A stretch of DNA of 64,000 bases from Spirochaeta isovalerica. Lineage in GTDB: Bacteria; Spirochaetota; Spirochaetia; DSM-2461. A model generated the notes under the pieces. The model worked only from the letters and a program-made list of their open reading frames with translations, was not told the DNA's origin and made no database searches. The position numbers and the translations under genes are program-made. The stretch covers positions 297,944 to 361,943 of the forward strand of contig NZ_JACHGJ010000003.1 of the NCBI RefSeq assembly GCF_014207565.1, given 5' to 3'. Shown here in pieces: positions 51,233 through 58,729 of the stretch (positions are counted from its first letter, which is position 1; every line of letters begins with the position of its first letter).

Positions 51233-53623
51233 ATGAAAAAAACTGTTTTATATCTGTTAATTCTTTTTATAGGTCTGACGGCTCTTTACAGTCAGGACGC
51301 GGTTTATCAGAAATCGGTTCTGGCACTTTACAAGTCATCGGAAAACCAGACGGAGAAGGAGAACGAAATCTTCTTTTACATGTCCCGTGCTCTTGAGGAG
51401 ATGGGTTTGAAGGTCGTTTACTGGGATATCGACCGGGGTATTCCCGGAGAAAGCGTCACCCGTTTTCACCGCGCGATTATCTCCTGGTTCCGGGGGCCGG
51501 CCATGCGGGATCCCGAAGCGTATCTGGATTTTCTGGAGCGAATGATAGCTCAGGGGAAGAAAGTGCTGGCTGTTGATAACATGGGCGCCTATCAGGACCG
51601 GGATACGGGTGATTACGTCCGCCCTCTGCGGCTCAACACCACTCTCACCAAACTGGGAATCATGTATCTGGGCGACTGGACTCAGGACGGTTCTCTCCTC
51701 GAACTCGATCATGTCAACAGTTCCATGGTGGAAAAAGACGGGAAACAGGATGCCTCCCAGTCAGCTTTTTTCTATCATTTTCTCCCGACGGATCATGAGC
51801 TGAAAACCTGGCTTTCCATCAAGCGGAAGGACAGGGAATACGATTCAAGCCCCGTCATCGTGACAAACAAGAACGGCGGTTTCGCTCTTTCCCGCTACAT
51901 ATATCGTGTGGAAAACGGCACTGTCAAACTGCTTCTCGATGTCCCCCGTTTTCTGAAAGAAGCCCTATTCCCCGAGGCGGAAGAGCAGAAAATCGCCATA
52001 CTGGTCAATCCTGGCCGTTCCGGGTCCGATAAAATTCTCGAATACACGGAAAGCGCCTTCAGCAGATCAAAAATCAATTATCAGATAATCCCCTCCAACA
52101 ATTTCCGGGGGATGGTTCCTCACGATTTCCGCCCCTTTACATCGGTCGTTCTGATTCTCGACAGCGACAGCGGTATCGATCCAGCTGTTCTGGAAACATA
52201 TCTTGAGGAAGGCGGTCGGATCATTTCCCTGAAAACCGGACGTTTTAATAATCTTGCGCCCTATCTGGGCATGAAGGAATTCAGAACCCGGACAAGGGAT
52301 AATACAGGTTTTAAAATCAGCGCCGGACTCCTTTCGGGAGAGAGCACGGAACTCAATCTCAGGGAATACAAGTGGACGCCCGGCGTGGCAGTTCCCGTCG
52401 ATAATGCGGAGATTCTGGGGACAAGCTATAACGGCCGGGAACCGTTGGTCTGGAAAACGAAAATAGGGAAAGGCGAAGTCCTGACCTGGAACTGGGACCT
52501 CTTTGCCATCGGCAATCTTATGGGATTCATCGTCGACTCGGTTCTCTATATGCAGCCTGTCGGGCTGGCAGCCACTCCGGCTCTGAGCATTATGTACATC
52601 GACGACTGGCCTCTGCCCATGTACAATATTGTTCGCGAACCTATGGCCCCCCTGACCGATACGGAATTTTATACGACAGTCTGGTGGCCGGATATCCAGA
52701 AAATCCTGGCAGGCTGGGAACAGCCTTTTTCCAGCTTTATCATTTTTAACTATAACGTAAACCGCGAACCGCCCTACCAGACCGGAGAGTTTTTTGTGGC
52801 CGAGGACAACGCTCCTCTGAAAATGGCCAGAGAGCACCTGGAAAAGGGGATAGAACTTGGCTTTCACGGCTATAATCATTTATCTCTCACTCCGCGGTCA
52901 TCGGAACTCAATGCTTTTGTCTGGAGCGGTGAGGAAAATATGAGAACCTCACTGGAAATGGCCCGGGAGGAGTGGATCCGGCTGTTCGGAAACCACAACC
53001 TTCCCAGATCCTATGTAGCTCCCCATAACGTCATTTCTCCCGAAGGAATCAAAGTCCTCCATGAAGTCTTTCCCTCTATAAAAGCTGTCTGTACGCTCCA
53101 CACATCTTCGGAAACACCGGAAGAAGCCTACGAATACGGACCCAATCCCGATTTCCCCGATGTCTATATGCTGCCCCGTCTGACTTCAGGCTTCAATCTG
53201 ACCGAAGAGATTAAAATGGGCATCCTGTCGGGAGTGAGCGGCCCCGGTCTGTTCATCCACTTCATCCATGCCGATGATGTCTACGACCCTTACAGGAGTC
53301 TGGGTAATGACTGGAACGGCCTGAAGGAGGAGTTTGACAAACTTATGACCTTTGTCCGGTCCAATCATCCCTATCTGCGTCCTATGAATGTATACGACGG
53401 GTTCAGGGCCATGCAGCATTTCGATTCCCAGGCCGTGGACTTCAGGATAGATGGCGACACGGTCAAGGTCAGCACGAACAGTTCCGGACTCATTTTCAGA
53501 GTGAGACATGAGGGAAAGAGTGTCGGTTCCGTCAGAGGCGGAACTGTTCTGTACAGTTATAAAAACATTGATGAAACTGTCATCCGGACAGACGGAACGG
53601 AGGTTGAGATCAGATTGCGTTAG
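51233..53623 (+). CDS. DUF2194-like protein with NodB-type deacetylase motifs
   Basis: A 796-aa exported protein (signal peptide about residues 1-20, ending A-L-Y-S-Q). The first 420 residues contain alpha/beta segments resembling DUF2194/amidotransferase-like folds. Then NodB/CE4 deacetylase marks appear in order: D457-D458 in M-Y-I-D-D-W, H545-x-x-x-H549 in F-H-G-Y-N-H, and R-S-Y-V-A-P. In Pel systems PelA deacetylates the polymer in the periplasm; this protein probably takes that role, but I see no GH114 hydrolase domain. ATG 51218 overlaps the upstream stop, but ATG 51233 with GATGAGG eight bases before begins a proper signal peptide. It overlaps the opposite gene by 4 bp (TTAG). Confidence 0.78.
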   Translation: MKKTVLYLLILFIGLTALYSQDAVYQKSVLALYKSSENQTEKENEIFFYMSRALEEMGLKVVYWDIDRGIPGESVTRFHRAIISWFRGPAMRDPEAYLDFLERMIAQGKKVLAVDNMGAYQDRDTGDYVRPLRLNTTLTKLGIMYLGDWTQDGSLLELDHVNSSMVEKDGKQDASQSAFFYHFLPTDHELKTWLSIKRKDREYDSSPVIVTNKNGGFALSRYIYRVENGTVKLLLDVPRFLKEALFPEAEEQKIAILVNPGRSGSDKILEYTESAFSRSKINYQIIPSNNFRGMVPHDFRPFTSVVLILDSDSGIDPAVLETYLEEGGRIISLKTGRFNNLAPYLGMKEFRTRTRDNTGFKISAGLLSGESTELNLREYKWTPGVAVPVDNAEILGTSYNGREPLVWKTKIGKGEVLTWNWDLFAIGNLMGFIVDSVLYMQPVGLAATPALSIMYIDDWPLPMYNIVREPMAPLTDTEFYTTVWWPDIQKILAGWEQPFSSFIIFNYNVNREPPYQTGEFFVAEDNAPLKMAREHLEKGIELGFHGYNHLSLTPRSSELNAFVWSGEENMRTSLEMAREEWIRLFGNHNLPRSYVAPHNVISPEGIKVLHEVFPSIKAVCTLHTSSETPEEAYEYGPNPDFPDVYMLPRLTSGFNLTEEIKMGILSGVSGPGLFIHFIHADDVYDPYRSLGNDWNGLKEEFDKLMTFVRSNHPYLRPMNVYDGFRAMQHFDSQAVDFRIDGDTVKVSTNSSGLIFRVRHEGKSVGSVRGGTVLYSYKNIDETVIRTDGTEVEIRLR

Positions 53624-54375
53624 AGATACTTATTCAGAATACGGTCAATTGTTCCGGTGTTGATGAGTTCTATCAGAACCTTCTCAATCTTCTCTTTTAT
53701 ATCCTGAGAAACCGAAGGATTAAGGGCGATATAATGTTCGTACTCCTCGTAAGCGGTTCCGGATATTGTCAGTCTGTCGGACAACCCCCGGGATTTGATA
53801 AGATAACCCAGGCCCAGGGAATGGTAAAATAAAAGATCGGCTCTGCCGTAATCGAGGAGAGTCACTGCCTGATCGAGAGAATTGGCATAAATAAGATTCT
53901 CAGTCAGATTGCTCATCTGCTCCGCAGTCTTTGACCCCCTCAATACAGCGATATTCAAATTTGTCAGACTATCGGCATTTCTGTATATAAAGCCGGAACC
54001 GGCCGGTATGGCGAAAGTCGATCTCACTTTGTAAAGAGGTGTTTCAATGTAGTCGAATTCATCTTCTCTATCATCAGTCTTTGCCAGACCGATGAAAATC
54101 TGAATCCGGCCCTCTTTGAGATTTTCCTGAATCCTTTTAAAGGGGACAAAGGGTGATTCGGGATTGACAGGTTCGATACTCAGTTCGGACGTTCCCGATA
54201 GACCGGCATTAATGGCATGAATAATATCGACACATATTCCGATCGTGTTACCTTTGTCCCGGAAATATTTCGGCGAAGCCTCCTGATATTCCGTATAAAG
54301 GGTTTCAGTCGAGAGAGATAGAACTGGAAAAAGAAATGTAAAAAGTAGAATTGGACTTAAGGAAAACTTATACAT
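53620..54375 (-). CDS. periplasmic solute-binding protein, family 3
   Basis: A 251-aa extracellular solute-binding protein (SBP_bac_3 type) with a signal peptide in the first 22 residues. Typical strands are N-T-I-G-I-C-V-D-I-I-H-A-I, then L-K-E-G-R-I-Q-I-F-I-G-L and L-N-I-A-V-L-R-G-S-K-T. No permease or ATPase gene lies beside it, so it may serve as a free ligand sensor rather than for uptake. It converges on the Pel-like operon and shares a TTAG stop overlap with its last gene. Confidence 0.8.
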   Translation of the reverse strand: MYKFSLSPILLFTFLFPVLSLSTETLYTEYQEASPKYFRDKGNTIGICVDIIHAINAGLSGTSELSIEPVNPESPFVPFKRIQENLKEGRIQIFIGLAKTDDREDEFDYIETPLYKVRSTFAIPAGSGFIYRNADSLTNLNIAVLRGSKTAEQMSNLTENLIYANSLDQAVTLLDYGRADLLFYHSLGLGYLIKSRGLSDRLTISGTAYEEYEHYIALNPSVSQDIKEKIEKVLIELINTGTIDRILNKYL

Positions 54376-54419
54376 TTTTCTGATCTCTATCCTATCGCTG
54401 TTAAAGCAGTCTTATTAAC

Positions 54420-54884
54420 TCAAGCTGCCGCAAAATGGGTAATATCCGGTTTAACCAGTCTCATATAATCATGGAGATTCAGCTTGATGAGCTGATGGAA
54501 ATTTCCCGCATTAAAGGCTATTTCCTCATCGTATGTCAGAGTTTTATCCAGATAGGTCTTCAGTCCGTAAATATTTCCGAACGGCGGCATGGCTCCGACC
54601 ATACAACCCTGGAATACCGGGGCGAAATCCCCTTCGGCGGCCAGTTCAATATTCTCTTTCCCCGTATAGTCTTTGAGCATCTGAAAATTGACTTTATACT
54701 TGGCCGGCAGGACGATCATTGCCAACTCGCCGTCTATCTTGACAATAACTGTTTTGGCCAGTTCCTGACCTTTTATATGAGCGCTCGCCGCGATTTCGCT
54801 TGTCGTATAGGCCGATGAATGATTGATAATAACGTATTTGATCCCTTTTCCGTCGAGAAAGTCTATCAGTTTTTCCGCCGCCAT
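54420..54884 (-). CDS. YbaK/ProX-like aminoacyl-tRNA deacylase
   Basis: A 154-aa member of the YbaK/ProRS-INS superfamily, trans-editing factors that hydrolyse mischarged aminoacyl-tRNA. Family marks: A-S-A-H-I-K-G-Q-E-L-A-K-T-V, the catalytic-pocket Lys, and G-A-M-P-P-F-G-N-I-Y-G-L (GxxxP loop). ATG 54896 is nearly on top of its Shine-Dalgarno, whereas ATG 54884 has GGAGG five bases before, so the latter is preferred. Which mischarged tRNA it edits is unknown. Confidence 0.88.
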   Translation of the reverse strand: MAAEKLIDFLDGKGIKYVIINHSSAYTTSEIAASAHIKGQELAKTVIVKIDGELAMIVLPAKYKVNFQMLKDYTGKENIELAAEGDFAPVFQGCMVGAMPPFGNIYGLKTYLDKTLTYDEEIAFNAGNFHQLIKLNLHDYMRLVKPDITHFAAA

Positions 54885-54982
54885 AGCAGCCTCCATCCTC
54901 TGGTGTTTTGAGGAGTGCGAAGCAATGAACTTATGGTGCCTGATCAGAAGACCCCTGTAGTCTTATTATAAGCTGAAATAGA

Positions 54983-55675
54983 TTATTTTTCCTCAAATCC
55001 CGTTTCAACCGGCAATCCGGCCAGCTTCCAGTTTAAAATCCCGATATCCAGCCTTTTGGCTTTCCTCCCTTTTTTTAAGAGGAAATTGACAGCCTTGTCG
55101 GCGAGTATGCAGTAATTGTCCCGGCAGTATGTTATCACCTCTTTATCTTCGGGAATTTCATTATACCGGTCTTCCAGCTGATCAAGAGGGATGGAAAGAG
55201 CTTTGGGCAGATGAAGCGTTCTGTACTCCGTTTCGGGACGGACATCAATAATGACAGCCGAATCGTCGGATATGATCTGTCTCAGTTCGTCCATATCGAC
55301 AATGTTCATACGGGAAGGTTTGTCGGAGATGAGATTCAGCGCTGCATGGAGCTCCGATGAATGCTTTTCTGCGAAACGGCGGAATTCCATGAAAAACAAA
55401 CAGGTTTCTTCATCGGAGAGACTGTAAAAAATGTATTTCCCCTCACGTCTGATTTTTACCAGATTGACCGATTTCAGCATTTGGAGGTGCCGTGAGACGT
55501 TGGCGACATTTAATCCCGTGCTGTCGACAAGAGCTTCGACGGAGTGCTCACCCTGACAGAGAATATTGAGCAGAATAAGTCTATGGGGAGATGAAAGCGC
55601 CTTGCCGATGCGGCTGAACTGTTCGTAGACAAAGATTTTGAAATCCTCATCGGGTTTACTGGGAAAAATGGACAT
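54983..55675 (-). CDS. ArsR-type regulator fused to a rhodanese domain
   Basis: A 230-aa fusion: N-terminal ArsR winged helix (about residues 12-95; L-L-N-I-L-C-Q-G-E-H-S-V-E-A-L-V, then V-S-R-H-L-Q-M-L) and C-terminal rhodanese domain (about 120-225; I-I-D-V-R-P-E-T-E-Y) with C-R-D-N-Y-C at the active loop. The architecture links sulfur or redox state to gene control. No metal-binding Cys pair of arsenic sensors is seen in the helix. GAGGTAA precedes the ATG. Its target is not evident: no sulfur-metabolism gene adjoins. Confidence 0.88.
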   Translation of the reverse strand: MSIFPSKPDEDFKIFVYEQFSRIGKALSSPHRLILLNILCQGEHSVEALVDSTGLNVANVSRHLQMLKSVNLVKIRREGKYIFYSLSDEETCLFFMEFRRFAEKHSSELHAALNLISDKPSRMNIVDMDELRQIISDDSAVIIDVRPETEYRTLHLPKALSIPLDQLEDRYNEIPEDKEVITYCRDNYCILADKAVNFLLKKGRKAKRLDIGILNWKLAGLPVETGFEEK

Positions 55676-55728
55676 TAGTTACCTCGAAACTGAAAGTCAG
55701 TATTTCACAGATTCCGGTGGAAATCAAC

Positions 55729-57792
55729 CTAACCGTTTCCACCGGCTTCCCGGCAGTGACTTAAAAAGAAAGCGGCGGCTCTGTCATCGGGGTCGGAAAG
55801 GGTCACCTGTTCGAGTATGACCGCTGCTTTTCCGTATTCTCTCTCTTTGATCAGATCCACGGCTTTTTCAAAATTCGAAAGGTTCTCAACTTTACGGATG
55901 TCCGGGCCATTGTTCTCATCGTCGAGAATCTCGACGATTTCAAGAGGCGCAGCCTTTCCCTTGACTGCGGAGGCTCCCAGAGACCGGCTGAGAATGCCGC
56001 TTTTATCTTCCATCTTATCGAATAAATCTTTGCTGATAATGATGCGGGCGCCATAGGTTTTCGTCAGCTCTTCCAGCCGCGAAGCGATATTCACCGTATC
56101 GGCGATAACAGTCGTTTCCATACGGTTTGTCTCTCCGATGGTACCCAGCATGAGCTGCCCGGTGTGAATCCCGACGCCTAGTGAAATCGGTTGATATCCC
56201 GCTCTGTTCCTGGCCGCGTTATATCGTATAACAGCTCTTTGAAGCTCAATGGCCGCCCGTACGGCCTGATCGGGCGGGAAGGGAAACAACGCCATGATTG
56301 CATCGCCGATGAATTTGTCTACAAAACCGCCCTGCTGTCGGATAACCGGAACCACCTGGGATAGAAAGGAGTTGAGAAATCTGAAATTCTCTTCGGGAGT
56401 CATCACTTCGGAGAGGCTGGTAAATGAGCGGATATCGGCAAAGAGAATCGTCATGTCTTCCAGAACCTGATCTCCCAGGTTCACATCGAGTATGCTTTTC
56501 TTTTTCAGATAATTGAGAAACTGGAAGGGGACGAAACGGGAAAGCGACTCATTGAGTTCTTTCAGCTGATGGGTAAGGGAGGTCACTTCATTAAAGGAGC
56601 TGGCATAGCGTCTTGTCAGCATCTGGGATTGAATGATAATGAATAGGATAAACCCCAGAGGAGCCATATAACTCGTATTGATTATCTGTCTGGAAAAGAG
56701 AATGTCGTTGATTGATGTCAATGCCAGAATGATAAAAGCCATGATGATGGGGAAGCTGTGGTCTCTTTTTTTGGCCAGGGCCCTGAACAGTATGGATAGA
56801 GTGTAGCCCATGGCAATGAGAAGCATCAATTCGGCCAGCAGAATGGCATTGTTGCTGATCCTTACGGGGAAAAGAATAAAAAAAGCCCCCATGGCAATAT
56901 AAATCCCGTAAAAGACTCTGTTGATTTTCTTTGAGGCCTCATCGGGGAAAAGAACCGAGATGAAGGCCATGAAAAGAGGGGCTACGGCAAAAAAAGGACT
57001 GTATTCCATGCGCCGGGCCAGACCCCAGGGGAAGAGGGGAAACAGCTGGTTGATCAACTGCTCGCCCGTGCTGACTGTACGGAAAAACAAAATGAGACAG
57101 GACAGCCCGAAGAGCAATTCAGCCGTAGCTTTATTTCTGTAGATGAAAACACCCAGATGAAAGAGACTGATCGTCAGAAGAACGGAGGAAATAAATAATT
57201 CAAGCAGGAGTTTATTCCGTTTTGCCCCGGACACTTTCTGCTCGGTCCCCAGTTTGACGCTCCGCCAGATTCCGCTGTTCCGGTGGTCGAAATTGCTGAT
57301 CTGGCAGACAATTTCCGCACTTCCTCCCGAACTCTGGAAGGACACCAGTCCCGGTCTGAAACGGGGAACCGAAGACCCTCTGTCCTCTCCGGTCATGCCA
57401 TTGTCATAGACCTCTTTTCCGTTGAGAAAAAAACGGAAAGAAGTCAGCATTTCGGGTATGTCGATTGAATATGTCTGATTGTCTTCCAGACCGGAAATGA
57501 CGAGACGGAGAGTCGCGTAGCCGTGAGAAGGGTATGAGTTGACACTGTTCCAGTTTCCCGGGATTGAAATATATTCCGGACGGGGAGTTGTTCCCGATTG
57601 GAAATCGGAGGGCCCGAGGAATTCATTCCAGTAGAATTCCCATTCTCCATCGAGATTTAAACTCCATTGCCCTGTTCCGCTAAAATCTTTTACATCAATC
57701 TTTCCTTCCGATGCCGGCGATTGCGCCGGAATAAAAACCGGCAGAATGAAGAAACAAAGGATACGGACATTATTGGCCAGGGTTTTTCTCAT
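55729..57792 (-). CDS. 7TM-DISM class III adenylate cyclase
   Basis: A 687-aa membrane cyclase: signal peptide, an extracytoplasmic jelly-roll (7TMR-DISMED-like, about residues 25-180), seven transmembrane helices (about 190-390), coiled coil, and a class III nucleotidyl cyclase domain (T-I-L-F-A-D-I-R-S-F-T-S-L, then F-V-D-K-F-I-G-D-A-I-M-A-L-F). The two metal Asp and the purine-binding Lys favour cAMP over cGMP. A C-terminal extension of about 60 residues looks TPR-like. The frame opens at TTG 57798; ATG 57792 is likelier, ten bases after the AraC gene stop, so the two share a transcript. A Crp-fold regulator is in the window but lacks the cAMP-site signature. Confidence 0.9.
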   Translation of the reverse strand: MRKTLANNVRILCFFILPVFIPAQSPASEGKIDVKDFSGTGQWSLNLDGEWEFYWNEFLGPSDFQSGTTPRPEYISIPGNWNSVNSYPSHGYATLRLVISGLEDNQTYSIDIPEMLTSFRFFLNGKEVYDNGMTGEDRGSSVPRFRPGLVSFQSSGGSAEIVCQISNFDHRNSGIWRSVKLGTEQKVSGAKRNKLLLELFISSVLLTISLFHLGVFIYRNKATAELLFGLSCLILFFRTVSTGEQLINQLFPLFPWGLARRMEYSPFFAVAPLFMAFISVLFPDEASKKINRVFYGIYIAMGAFFILFPVRISNNAILLAELMLLIAMGYTLSILFRALAKKRDHSFPIIMAFIILALTSINDILFSRQIINTSYMAPLGFILFIIIQSQMLTRRYASSFNEVTSLTHQLKELNESLSRFVPFQFLNYLKKKSILDVNLGDQVLEDMTILFADIRSFTSLSEVMTPEENFRFLNSFLSQVVPVIRQQGGFVDKFIGDAIMALFPFPPDQAVRAAIELQRAVIRYNAARNRAGYQPISLGVGIHTGQLMLGTIGETNRMETTVIADTVNIASRLEELTKTYGARIIISKDLFDKMEDKSGILSRSLGASAVKGKAAPLEIVEILDDENNGPDIRKVENLSNFEKAVDLIKEREYGKAAVILEQVTLSDPDDRAAAFFLSHCREAGGNG

Positions 57793-57801
57793 AATCAAAC
57801 T

Positions 57802-58644
57802 TTAAATCAGATTATCCTGTTTGTACAGTTTTCTGAACTCTGCGGGCGTCAGCCTTTCCTGTTTTTTGAAAAGCTGGCAGAAATAACTGTGATTGGCATA
57901 ACCGGATCGCCCGGAGACCTCTTTGAGAGGGAGATCGGGTTCATCGATCAGCAGATTTTTGGAATGATTGAGCCGCAGGGAATTGAGATATTCAAAAGGC
58001 CTCTGGTTCAATGCCGATTTAAAGAGAAGGCAGAAATGCTGTGGAGAAATCCCCATGGAATCCGCCATATCCTCAATTCCGATCGGTTCTGAGAGATGGC
58101 GATTCATAAACTCAAGCGCCGGTTTAATCTTTTTCAGATTTTCTCCGGTTTTCATGGCATCGTGCTCGGGATCATAGCCTTTAACAAGCGTAAGGAGAAA
58201 GCTGTAGACTTTCTCGGAGCCCAGTATCCCCTGTTCCGTCATTTCGCAATTCTGCAGAGTGAGGGTTTTTCCTATGGCTTCATGTATCTCTTTATTGTTC
58301 CCCAATCTGTAAAGGCCGGAAGTTTCAATACCGATGGATTTGAGCAGGCTGGCTACCTGAAATCCGTCAAAAGCAATCCAGGAGACTATCATGGGGCCGC
58401 CGACAGCATAGTAGTGATGGGATATATCGGGGAAAATTATCATGCTGTCGCCTTCATTTATCTCCTGTTCCCGGCCGCCCATTTTCAAGATTCCCTTTCC
58501 GCTCATACATATATTGAGCTGAAACCAGTGGCAGCCATCGGGACGCTGTACTTCCTCCTGGTCGTATTGCCGGGCAGAGCAATGGAGAAAGTAGGGAAGC
58601 TTCCTATCTGATGGAGAGACGTTGGGGAAAAAACAATTCTTCAT
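57802..58644 (-). CDS. AraC-family transcriptional regulator
   Basis: A 280-aa regulator: cupin-like N-terminus (about residues 25-95; G-D-S-M-I-I-F-P-D-I-S-H-H-Y) and C-terminal AraC double helix-turn-helix (I-E-D-M-A-D-S-M-G-I-S-P-Q-H-F; ends S-G-Y-A-N-H-S-Y-F-C-Q-L-F-K-K). It lies divergent from the GH1 beta-glucosidase gene, the most likely target, and upstream of the cyclase gene. TAATAT ends exactly six bases before its ATG, without a Shine-Dalgarno. Confidence 0.88.
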   Translation of the reverse strand: MKNCFFPNVSPSDRKLPYFLHCSARQYDQEEVQRPDGCHWFQLNICMSGKGILKMGGREQEINEGDSMIIFPDISHHYYAVGGPMIVSWIAFDGFQVASLLKSIGIETSGLYRLGNNKEIHEAIGKTLTLQNCEMTEQGILGSEKVYSFLLTLVKGYDPEHDAMKTGENLKKIKPALEFMNRHLSEPIGIEDMADSMGISPQHFCLLFKSALNQRPFEYLNSLRLNHSKNLLIDEPDLPLKEVSGRSGYANHSYFCQLFKKQERLTPAEFRKLYKQDNLI

Positions 58645-58685
58645 ATATTGATATTATGATTAATATGTTTCTCTTGTACATATAT

Positions 58686-58713
58686 TTGAAGGAATATAAT
58701 ATATTCATATAAT
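58686..58713 (+). promoter_or_regulatory. GH1 promoter with palindromic operator in the spacer
   Basis: TTGAAG (58686-58691), 16-bp spacer, TATAAT (58708-58713). The spacer is almost entirely the perfect palindrome GAATATA-A-TATATTC (58692-58706). A dimeric regulator bound there would block transcription. Confidence 0.55.
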
Positions 58714-58729
58714 ATAAATGAGGTAAATT

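Noticed and set aside
54885-54982. Leader of the YbaK-like gene as a T-box or other riboswitch
   Set aside because: A TATAAT at 54970-54965 gives a leader of about 75 bases, but no T-box, terminator pair or known aptamer core is seen.
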